Assembly (NCBI GenBank): GCA_900547305.1
Contig: URGH01000051.1
Span: forward strand, 1 to 18,390
DNA: 18,390 nt
Source of the DNA: an uncultured Oscillospiraceae bacterium
GTDB lineage: Bacteria; Bacillota; Clostridia; Oscillospirales; Acutalibacteraceae
Reading direction: 5' to 3'
This document shows, piece after piece, positions 8,395 through 15,721 of this stretch. Positions within the stretch are counted from its first letter, which is position 1, and every line of letters begins with the position of its first letter. A program made the position numbers and the translations under genes. Under the pieces are notes generated by a model. That model saw only the letters and a program-made list of their open reading frames with translations, did not search any database and was not told where the DNA came from.

Positions 8395-10512
8395 TTATCT
8401 GAAAAATATTTCGCGCCAGAGCGTAGCCGCAAATGCCGCCGCCTGCTGGAAGAATATAACTATAAGCACAAAAAGGAATACGATAATTACAATACCTATA
8501 AGCGTAAGCAAAGTAATTAACAAAAATCTTCCGATGCCCACGTCGTGTATGATTACGGATCCTATTACTACCATAAGCACCGAGTAAAGCTGCATTGCCG
8601 TCACGAATATTATGAGAAATTCTCCCTCGTCGGCGTTGAGCATATACGAAAACAGGATGTAAACCGCATTGCCGAATACCATCGGTATTATACTGTAGCA
8701 TATAACCGTGAATATTTCCTTCAGCTTGCCTATCCCGCCAAGCAATGTTGCAACCGCCCAGTTAGCCAAGGTCCAAAGCAGAACAAAGCCGACGGTCTGA
8801 ACCAGAACCAGCGCCGAATTAAAGGAATTATCCGAGGAACGGAATAAAAATCCGCTTGCCGTTGCCTTTAATACAGAGGTTATGTAGTAAAGCGCTATAA
8901 TCGCAACCCCTACATAAACCGAGCCTGCATTTTTGGCTTTCACTTCACTGAAAGCGTTTGCCGGATGGAACGGTGCCGAAAGTGCCAATCTTATTTTAGG
9001 CGACTTTACAATGACGATTTTTTTCTTTTTTATAATTATACAAACTGCAACAATCGCTGCAACAGTCAACAAAATTACAGGCATAAGAATATTAAAATTG
9101 TTCTTTAAAAAAGCTTTTCGGTTATAATTAAAGGCCTTGCTGTAAAGCTCCCTGTCAAGACCGGCCTTTGCATAATCTGCGGCAGCGCGGTAATCCTTGT
9201 CGGCAAGCGCCGCCTTTGAAAGACCTATATAGGCAAGCTGGCAGTTGCTGTCCTCTTTTAAAATGCTTTCCCATACCGTCTTTGATAAAGTATAGTCGCC
9301 GTCAAGCGTCAGCCTCCTTGCCTCCTTCAGCTCCCTTCCGTAATCGGTTTCGCCGAAAACCGTAAGAGTAAGCTTCAAGCCGTCCGCAACGATTATTTTT
9401 TTGCCGTTATCCAATATATCAAGCGCCGCTATCTGTCTGAAGGTTCCGTTTTGCGTGCCGTCGCCGCCGCCTCCGAAAGCGGTCATCATATAGCATTCGC
9501 CGTCATACATAAATATTTTGCCGCTTGCTTCGTCATAGCAGTAAATATAACCGTCGCCGTCAACCGCCAAGCCCGAAATATTCTGCGTCCGCGTTTCGCC
9601 CTTAAATGAAGCTGTCTCCTTATCTCCGAATACGACGTCGGACGAATCAAGTATATTTTTTCCTCCGGGACTTAACCGCTTTATCTGAGATTTTTGGCTG
9701 CTGCCCGGTATTTTTCCGGTAGCGGTATAAATAAAATCGCTGTTATCGGCGTAAAGGTCGGTAAACTGATAAGGAAGTCGGCTTGCCTTTCCGGCGCGCT
9801 TGGCGTTGTTTGAGGTAAGCTTATCCCAAACGGCGGAAATCGCCGTAAAAACAGAAGCCTCAACCGAGTTCGCGCCGTAAAAGCCGTAAAATTCACCCTT
9901 CGGAGAATAGAGAATCGCTCCGTAATAAGAGCCGTCACTTAAAACGTAAACATATCCTCGCGAATCCGCCGTAACCTTTATTGGGCGGTAGTTAAAGCCG
10001 TCCGGAATAAGCTTGGATTCGGGAAGAGTTATTATATTAAGGCATTCGCCGTCCCTGTCGCATACCAGCACTCTTGCGTGCTCCGTATCCGCGATATAAA
10101 TTTTACCCGATTTATCGACGTATATGCCCTTGGCATTCTCGAATTTAAGCTTTTCTTCTCCGTTTAAAACCGAGCTTATAAGGCCCCTTACGCCGTAATC
10201 CGAATTTAAAATTATAATACGTGAGGACTTGCCGTCCAGTATATAAATATTACCCGCTTCATCCGTACAAACATCGGCAATTTCCGCAAAGTCCTCAACA
10301 CCGATTCTTTCGGCTGTAAGCACGGTTTTGGTTTTATATGCTGCCTTGGCGGAAACCGCGGTAAATCCGTCGCTTTCCCAATAGGTATAGCTTGTATACG
10401 GTATTTCGCCGTCATACGCAAAAACCGGCAAAGCCTGAAAAGCAGTTAATAAAGCAATTAGCATAACGGCTGAAAATGATACAATATGTTTTTTTAATTT
10501 CATAGACCGCAT
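8395..10512 (-). CDS. NHL-type propeller + TPR-like + YIP1-type membrane protein
   Basis: A 705-residue protein in four parts. A signal peptide (1-32, ending PVFA) comes first. Residues about 75-395 are an NHL/SMP-30-like beta-propeller with repeated blades such as 'IADVCTDEAGNIYILDG', 'KGIYVDKSGKIYIADTEHARVLVCD' and 'ISGLAVDGDGYIYCYDEASG'. Residues about 400-465 are TPR-like helices ('CQLAYIGLSKAALADKDYRAAADYAKAGL'). After a membrane helix (about 474-498) and a lysine-rich turn (IIKKKKI), residues about 515-700 form a YIP1-type domain of about five helices ('SAPFHPANAFSEVK', 'LLWTLANWAVATLLGG'). The propeller would face outside. Such proteins occur beside DUF5696 and sugar permeases in Firmicutes (recalled, not checked). 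A role in sensing or scaffolding the importer is inference. Starts at Met1 or Met4 are both possible; GGGGGG lies close to Met1. Confidence 0.85.
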   Translation of the reverse strand: MRSMKLKKHIVSFSAVMLIALLTAFQALPVFAYDGEIPYTSYTYWESDGFTAVSAKAAYKTKTVLTAERIGVEDFAEIADVCTDEAGNIYILDGKSSRIIILNSDYGVRGLISSVLNGEEKLKFENAKGIYVDKSGKIYIADTEHARVLVCDRDGECLNIITLPESKLIPDGFNYRPIKVTADSRGYVYVLSDGSYYGAILYSPKGEFYGFYGANSVEASVFTAISAVWDKLTSNNAKRAGKASRLPYQFTDLYADNSDFIYTATGKIPGSSQKSQIKRLSPGGKNILDSSDVVFGDKETASFKGETRTQNISGLAVDGDGYIYCYDEASGKIFMYDGECYMMTAFGGGGDGTQNGTFRQIAALDILDNGKKIIVADGLKLTLTVFGETDYGRELKEARRLTLDGDYTLSKTVWESILKEDSNCQLAYIGLSKAALADKDYRAAADYAKAGLDRELYSKAFNYNRKAFLKNNFNILMPVILLTVAAIVAVCIIIKKKKIVIVKSPKIRLALSAPFHPANAFSEVKAKNAGSVYVGVAIIALYYITSVLKATASGFLFRSSDNSFNSALVLVQTVGFVLLWTLANWAVATLLGGIGKLKEIFTVICYSIIPMVFGNAVYILFSYMLNADEGEFLIIFVTAMQLYSVLMVVIGSVIIHDVGIGRFLLITLLTLIGIVIIVFLFVLIVIFFQQAAAFAATLWREIFFR

Positions 10513-10521
10513 TTCCCCCCG

Positions 10522-11445
10522 TTATTTAATTCCGGCACTGTTCATTGATTCAAGTACATTGCTTTGCGATACCATATACACAACCATAGGCGGTATCATC
10601 ATTATTACCGTAACCGCCATGGCGCTTCCCGAACGCGCTATTCCGCCCGCGTTGATCTGCGTCATTATTGCGGGCAGTGTTTTAAGCGATTCGTTAAATA
10701 TTGTTCCGTTGGGCAGCGCGGACCAAACATCTCTGAAGCCGAAAAGCGTCAGCGTCATAATACATGGCTTAACCATGGGAACAATGATCTGCGCAAATAT
10801 TCTGTAAGGACCGGCACCGTCAATTTTTGCCGCCTCCATTATTGCGTTCGGAACGCTCCCCTCCATATACTGCTTCATAAGAAACACGCCCATTGTCGTT
10901 GCAATATGCGGCAGAATATACGCCCAATAGGTATCTATTACTCCTATATACGAAAATATAAGATACTGCGGTATTGCAAGCGTATATGTATTGAAAAGCA
11001 AAGCATACTGAACAACCGTAAAAATCCGTTTCTTGGATTTAAGCGGCGATTTAGTAAGCACAAACGCCGCAAGCGTTGAAACGGTTACATAAAGAAAGGT
11101 TGTTATCGCGGCAACGAAAAAGCTGTTGAATATATATCTCGAAAGCGGAACACGCAAATTCGAAAGAAGTCCCGGTAAGGCAAGATAGTTTTGAAGCGTC
11201 GGTCTGTTAACAAAAAAGCGCGGCGGGAAAATCATCAGCTCGTCAAGCGGCTTAAACGAGGTTGCGATACAGTAAATAAGCGGAAGCACGGAAAACACGC
11301 CCAATATAAGCAGAACGACAACATAAACTGCGTTTCCTGCCTTTGAGCGGGTATATCTTTTGCTTTGCGAGGTGCGGCCGGCTCTGTTTTCGTGTATACG
11401 CTTTAACAGGCTCGGCCTGTAAACGGCGGCATTGCTTTGTTTCAT
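10522..11445 (-). CDS. Carbohydrate ABC transporter permease, pair A second subunit (MalG/UgpE-like)
   Basis: A 307-residue CUT1 permease with a longer than usual basic cytoplasmic N-terminus (about 32 residues, rich in Arg/Lys/Ser) before the first helix 'VYVVVLLILGVFSVLPLIYCI'. It has the branch signature 'ATSFKPLDEL', the EAA motif at about 204-226 ('MEAAKIDGAGPYRIFAQIIVP') and the closing 'VLESMNSAGIK'. The ribosome binding site GAGGAAAA overlaps the stop codon of permease A1 (TGAGG), and the gap is 12 nt, so the two subunits are made together. It should form a heterodimer with A1 that moves oligosaccharides delivered by the large binding protein. Confidence 0.92.
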   Translation of the reverse strand: MKQSNAAVYRPSLLKRIHENRAGRTSQSKRYTRSKAGNAVYVVVLLILGVFSVLPLIYCIATSFKPLDELMIFPPRFFVNRPTLQNYLALPGLLSNLRVPLSRYIFNSFFVAAITTFLYVTVSTLAAFVLTKSPLKSKKRIFTVVQYALLFNTYTLAIPQYLIFSYIGVIDTYWAYILPHIATTMGVFLMKQYMEGSVPNAIMEAAKIDGAGPYRIFAQIIVPMVKPCIMTLTLFGFRDVWSALPNGTIFNESLKTLPAIMTQINAGGIARSGSAMAVTVIMMIPPMVVYMVSQSNVLESMNSAGIK

Positions 11446-11457
11446 ATTCCGTTTTCC

Positions 11458-12384
11458 TCACTTTCCAACCTTATTTATAAGCTTGCCTATAACTATTCTG
11501 ACGATTATCATAACTGCGAACAGCAAAACCGATATAGTAGAGGCATAGCCCATTTCGTAGCGGACGGTACCGGCGTCGGCAAGGTAGGAAACAACCGTAT
11601 CCACCCTGTTCCCGACAGAGGGGTATCCCGCAAGCGCTATCGGCAGCTGGCTTATAGAAAAAGCGGAGGATATCTGCATAACCGCGCTGAAAAGAAGCAT
11701 ATGCTGCATAGACGGCAGCGTTATATACCACAGCTCCTGCCAACGGTTGCGTATACCGTCAATCGCGCCCGCCTCATACATTTCGCCGTTAACGTTCTGA
11801 AGTCCCGATATATTGGCAAGAAAAGATACTCCCATACTCATCCACAGCTGAACCGCGATTACGATAGGCATAACATAGCTTGCGTTTTTAAGCCACTGCA
11901 CCGGCTCGGTTATAAAGCCCAGCGACAGGAGCATACTGTTAACATATCCGTAGCTGTCGTTTGAAAATGCAACCTGCCAGATATAATAGGCGTTGCCTAT
12001 CAGCGCGGGGCAGTAAAACATAAACGAAAGCACCGTTCTTACCGTCGGCTTAAATTCGTTTAAAAACCATGCAAGCACAAAGGAGAGCAAAAAGCCCGCT
12101 GGGCCGGTAATAACAGCAAGAATAAGGGTGTTCTTTAAGGTTTTTATAAACACGCTGTCATCAAAAAGCATACGGAAATAATTCGAAAAGCCCGTCGGAA
12201 CCGGCATAGAGACCATATCGAACTCAAAAAAACTCAGCGCAACCGAGGCAATCATAGGCAGGGCTATAAGGGCGGCAAAAAACACCATAAACGGCGCCAG
12301 CATAACATAATACGGCATTTTGTCTCTGAACGAGGTTTCTATTCCGACCTTTTCCTTTTTATTATCAAGCTTTGTCTTACTCAT
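11458..12384 (-). CDS. Carbohydrate ABC transporter permease, pair A first subunit (MalF/UgpA-like)
   Basis: A 308-residue CUT1 permease. After a charged 25-residue N-terminus comes the first helix 'YYVMLAPFMVFFAALIALPMIASVALSFFEF', then the branch-typical 'GFSNYFRMLF'. The EAA motif is at about 203-225 ('YEAGAIDGIRNRWQELWYITLP'). Its ATG lies inside the 3' end of the binding-protein gene (8-nt overlap), with AAAGGT upstream, so translation is coupled to that protein. This placement right behind the binding protein makes pair A the most likely partner of it. Confidence 0.92.
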   Translation of the reverse strand: MSKTKLDNKKEKVGIETSFRDKMPYYVMLAPFMVFFAALIALPMIASVALSFFEFDMVSMPVPTGFSNYFRMLFDDSVFIKTLKNTLILAVITGPAGFLLSFVLAWFLNEFKPTVRTVLSFMFYCPALIGNAYYIWQVAFSNDSYGYVNSMLLSLGFITEPVQWLKNASYVMPIVIAVQLWMSMGVSFLANISGLQNVNGEMYEAGAIDGIRNRWQELWYITLPSMQHMLLFSAVMQISSAFSISQLPIALAGYPSVGNRVDTVVSYLADAGTVRYEMGYASTISVLLFAVMIIVRIVIGKLINKVGK

Positions 12385-15259
12385 TGCTCTGCAACCTTTT
12401 ACTGTACTGATTTATTTTTCTTTCAATTTCGTTATCCGCAATTTCCGCCCATTCGCTCAGCGAATCCTTAGGCGTTTCCTCGCCGTTGATTACCGCCCAA
12501 AACGCCTGATCGACCGCCCTTGACACGTAGTAGCTTCCTGCGACCTCGGGTATCTCGCTTATATTTTCGCGCTGCTTCAGCAAAACATCAAGATCCTCTC
12601 TTTTCCACGACATATTTTCAAATGCCGCAAGCGTTGCCGTAGTTGTTCTTGAAACCGCGCCGAGTATAGACTCTACATTATTGTTATATCTAAGCTGCGT
12701 ATCGGCGGAGGTCCACCATTTGAGGAACTCCCATGCGGCTTCCTTGTTCTTTGAAGATGAAATTATGCCGCAGCCCGTTCCCGCGCCCGAAACGGTATGG
12801 TTGACCGTTCCGTTTTGCTCGGTTCCGGGAACTAACGCTATACCCCATCTCCCGTCTATTTCCGGCGCTGCCTCGGTAAGCGTTGTATAAAGCGTATAAA
12901 CCTCAATACCCAGCGGCATTGTTCCCAGTCTGAAGCGGTTGTAAAAGCTGGCTGTGGTTGGAAGCTTATACTTTGTATACATATCCGTCCAGAATGTGAA
13001 CGCGCCCAGAGCCGTGGGTGTTTCAAGAGCGGTTGCATTTTTCTCTTCGTTATAAAATTCTCCGCCGTGCTGCTGTAAAATCGAGGCGAACAGATTAAGC
13101 CCGCCGACGCCCGTATTAACCGTTGCGGTAGAGGTTATCTGTGTGTATGGTATCCACGACTGCATATTGTTCCTCTGCAGAACCGCAGTCGCCGCCAAAA
13201 ATTCATCCCATGTTTCGGGAACGGGTATTTCCAGCTTTTCAAGAATATCCCTGCGGTAAAACATTATATAAAATGACTGCGTATCGGGAAGCGCATATGT
13301 TCCGCCGCCGTATCTGTACGGCACGTCGGCAGAGTCTCCGAAACGCTTTAAAACCTCGTCATAATCGTCGAATTGAGTCAGATCGTAAAGCGCCCCGCGC
13401 ATCGCCAGATTAACCGGCTCGGTTCTCGCAAGGTGTAAGGATAAATCCGGAGCGTTGCCAGAAAGTATGCCTTTAACAAGCGTTGCGTCGGTAAGCTCAA
13501 GGTTGACCTTTATTCCGGTTTCGGACGTGAAGGATTCCTCAATAAGAGAATTAAGCACCATTGCCTGATCCCTGCCCCAGTTTACCCATATTTTAAGGTC
13601 AGTTTTGCCCGATTTCTTATTTTCGCCGTATTCGGAAGTAAAGGATACCGCAAACCTATCAACACCAAATTTAAGCTTTCTGAAAAATCCGGGCATTTTC
13701 GGCTTTTCTCCGTTATCCGACGGATAAAGATAAATTCTGTCAATACTAAGCGGCATGGATTTCATATCGTAAAGCCATGCGCTGAGAGTAGTATAATTAT
13801 TATAATAATCGGTTACGTAATTCTGAGCCGTATACGGATTATCTGTCATCGATTTAAGAACCCTCGCCATATTGTTTACCGCCGATATAAACGAGGTTTC
13901 CTCTCCGCCGGACAGCATTTTCGCATTATCCGAAAGTGAAGTCAGGCGGCTGCGGTTATTTTCAAGACTGTCGTTAAAACCGTCTATCTGCTTAAACAGA
14001 TCGTAATCGCGGTTTTTATCCGGACTTTCTCCGGTTATCATTGCGATTTCAAGATATATATCGCTAAGCTCGGAGGTGATTTCGCGCAGCTCGTTATAAA
14101 GCTGCGCCGTCTCGCCGAGGGTTGCCGTAAGGCTTAAGGTATGCTCTCCCTTTTCAAGATAGAAAAGGTACGGTTTTTTATTATCATCGGCAAATTCGTA
14201 ATACTTCCAGCCCGTTCCGTAATAAAATTTAAGATTAAGCGCCTCGTAAAACGGCACCTCGCCGTCAATTTTAAGTTGTCTGTAAGAATATCCGTTAACC
14301 GTTTGATCCTGCTTAAAGGTAACACCCAAGCTGTAAAGTCCGGCATTTTCAACCTTTATTTTCCAGATGACCTCCTCTCCGGGAGACTTCCAGTTACTGC
14401 CCCCTATATAATTTATAACCTGCTTTTTAGAGTCCGAGGGGTAGGGTACGGGAGAGGTGCTATCCGCTTTCGGAACTATCGCACGGGTTGATTTAAGCGC
14501 CGCGCTTTCCCCTTCGATTATTACGGCCTGACCCTTTGCGGAGGTATACCCTTTTTCCTTATAGGCTTTTTCCGTTTCGGAATAGCTTATAAGCGCGTCC
14601 GGAGCCGCAATAATCAGCTTTCCGATAACAAACTCCTCGTCTGCGCTTATTATGGAAATATTATGATTTCCTTCCGTTAAATAAAAGTCGTAAGGCAGGG
14701 TTTCGGCTCCTGTTACATCTCCGAACGCCTTTGTTACAAATTCGCTCGCGTCCTCCTGCTCCGGAGAATACTGATTTCCGTAGCTGTCGTATCTTTTGCC
14801 GTCAGAATCCTTATACATTCTCGGCAGCGTCAGGCTTTCAGCCTCATAAAACGGCAGCTCGCCGTCAAGTAAAAGCTTCACCGTAAGGTCGTTTCCGCTG
14901 CCCTCGGGCAGTAAGTAAGAAAGCTTTATATTATACCGAGCGTCCTGCGGTACATAAAAGCCGTAAGTCGCGGCGTCTCCCGCCTTTACCGTCGCCGTAT
15001 TTTTATATTCATTTCCCGCCTTATCCGTATATACCGCTTCTCCGCCCGAAAGCTCCGTATCCTCCGCCGCCTTTGCCTTTTCGGCGTATTTCTCCTTATA
15101 TGACCGATAGGCGTTTTCATCCGCCGCATTATATACCGCCGTAATTTCCTTTGCTTCGCCGCTTTCTGGTACGGCCGAAATATACGGCGCCGAAATCACC
15201 GATATCGCCGCCAATACCGCAGAAATAATTTTCCTTATACCTGATTTTTGCTCTTTCAT
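12377..15259 (-). CDS. Large modular extracellular solute-binding protein (family 1 type), no lipobox
   Basis: A 960-residue exported protein, about twice the usual size of a sugar-binding protein. The N-terminal signal (about 8-30, IRKIISAVLAAISVISAPYISA) has no cysteine, so it is not a lipoprotein; it is either cut by signal peptidase I or kept as an anchor. Residues about 85-230 and 245-395 are two beta-sandwich modules that look alike: each has 'DGE(L/V)PFYEA' (about 131 and 332) and later 'FYL(T/E)(E/K)G(N/E)H'. A helical region (about 395-510) follows. Residues about 550-950 are the SBP_bac_1 part ('LKIWVNWGRDQAM', 'LSGNAPDLSLHLA', 'YALPDTQSFYIMFYRRDILEKLEIPVPETWDEF', 'SKNKEAAWEFLKWWTS'). 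The start has GAGGT five bases upstream and a consensus -10 box about 50 bp upstream, so it opens the operon. The ligand is unknown. Confidence 0.88.
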   Translation of the reverse strand: MKEQKSGIRKIISAVLAAISVISAPYISAVPESGEAKEITAVYNAADENAYRSYKEKYAEKAKAAEDTELSGGEAVYTDKAGNEYKNTATVKAGDAATYGFYVPQDARYNIKLSYLLPEGSGNDLTVKLLLDGELPFYEAESLTLPRMYKDSDGKRYDSYGNQYSPEQEDASEFVTKAFGDVTGAETLPYDFYLTEGNHNISIISADEEFVIGKLIIAAPDALISYSETEKAYKEKGYTSAKGQAVIIEGESAALKSTRAIVPKADSTSPVPYPSDSKKQVINYIGGSNWKSPGEEVIWKIKVENAGLYSLGVTFKQDQTVNGYSYRQLKIDGEVPFYEALNLKFYYGTGWKYYEFADDNKKPYLFYLEKGEHTLSLTATLGETAQLYNELREITSELSDIYLEIAMITGESPDKNRDYDLFKQIDGFNDSLENNRSRLTSLSDNAKMLSGGEETSFISAVNNMARVLKSMTDNPYTAQNYVTDYYNNYTTLSAWLYDMKSMPLSIDRIYLYPSDNGEKPKMPGFFRKLKFGVDRFAVSFTSEYGENKKSGKTDLKIWVNWGRDQAMVLNSLIEESFTSETGIKVNLELTDATLVKGILSGNAPDLSLHLARTEPVNLAMRGALYDLTQFDDYDEVLKRFGDSADVPYRYGGGTYALPDTQSFYIMFYRRDILEKLEIPVPETWDEFLAATAVLQRNNMQSWIPYTQITSTATVNTGVGGLNLFASILQQHGGEFYNEEKNATALETPTALGAFTFWTDMYTKYKLPTTASFYNRFRLGTMPLGIEVYTLYTTLTEAAPEIDGRWGIALVPGTEQNGTVNHTVSGAGTGCGIISSSKNKEAAWEFLKWWTSADTQLRYNNNVESILGAVSRTTTATLAAFENMSWKREDLDVLLKQRENISEIPEVAGSYYVSRAVDQAFWAVINGEETPKDSLSEWAEIADNEIERKINQYSKRLQSNE

Positions 15260-15264
15260 ATCTT

Positions 15265-15336
15265 ACCTCGCATAACAACTCTGACTTTTGCATTTCGGAA
15301 TATAAAATTATACCGCAATTTAACATTACGAATTGC
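15265..15336 (-). promoter_or_regulatory. Likely promoter, operator-like inverted repeat and RBS of the binding-protein operon
   Basis: On the minus strand a perfect TATAAT lies at 15312-15307, with a suitable start point 40-45 bp before the ATG at 15259. The -35 is weak: TTGCAA is present but 20 bp away. Overlapping that spacer is an inverted repeat with six-base arms, GCAATT at 15336-15331 and AATTGC at 15320-15315, separated by ten bases. A repressor or activator bound there would cover the promoter. GAGGT (15269-15265) sits five bases before the ATG. A poor -35 with an adjacent dyad would suit activator or repressor control, but no regulator gene is in the window. Confidence 0.6.
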
Positions 15337-15361
15337 AAAATTTTCTTTAAAAATTCCAAGC

Positions 15362-15392
15362 TTTCTCCCCCGCCTTTGCGGCAGGGGAGAAA
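15362..15392 (-). terminator. Strong hairpin after the dockerin gene, probable terminator
   Basis: Thirteen base pairs with a five-base loop, counting one G-U pair in the minus-strand RNA: arm TTCTCCCCTGCC, loop GCAAA, arm GGCGGGGGAGAA, plus one A-T closing pair. It begins nine bases after the dockerin stop codon (15401). There is no immediate U-run; the nearest is TTTTTA about eight bases past the stem. It may end most transcripts of the GH16-dockerin unit or protect their 3' end, leaving the binding-protein operon to its own promoter. Confidence 0.6.
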
Positions 15393-15400
15393 AATACGGC

Positions 15401-15700
15401 TTACATATTCAGAAGCATAATCCTAAGCTCGGATAAATCCTCGGCGTTTATATCTCCGTCGATATTTATATCGGCGGCGGGGTCGATTTCAATATCCGCA
15501 TCCGATATATGACGTTTCATTCTCACAAGATCTCTGATATCAACCTCGCCGTTACCGTCGGCGTCTCCCGCCTCGTGTACGGAAAACGAAATTGCGCCGT
15601 CGTCACAGGAATAACCATTTGCAAAAGCCGAAAGTCCCGTTGAAAACAGAACGGAAAGACCTAAAAGTGCCGCTGAGATAAAAGTAATAGTTTTTTTCAT
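15401..15700 (-). CDS. Small secreted stand-alone dockerin protein
   Basis: A 99-residue protein with a clear signal peptide (1-27, ending SAFA) and then only an 18-residue linker before a type I dockerin. The two calcium-binding loops are complete: D46, D48, N50, E52, D54, D57 in the first and D77, N79, D81, D83, N85, D88 in the second. Each is followed by a helix ('LVRMKRHI', 'LSELRIML'). Positions 10-11 of the loops differ between repeats (I-R and A-E), so the two faces are not equivalent. Dockerins bind cohesins on scaffoldin proteins, but here no enzyme or binding module is attached. It starts 21 nt after the GH16 stop, with GAAAGG upstream, and is probably co-transcribed. The neighbouring GH16 protein has no dockerin at its C-terminus. 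No cohesin is seen in the window. Confidence 0.9.
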   Translation of the reverse strand: MKKTITFISAALLGLSVLFSTGLSAFANGYSCDDGAISFSVHEAGDADGNGEVDIRDLVRMKRHISDADIEIDPAADINIDGDINAEDLSELRIMLLNM

Positions 15701-15721
15701 TGCTCATTTCTGCCTTTCGTT

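Noticed and set aside
11437..11964. Plus-strand open frame of 175 codons, and similar ones at 10564-11079 and 17903-18328
   Set aside because: All are antisense to well-supported permease or GH16 genes; the translations are rich in His/Tyr/Arg, as expected of antisense frames.
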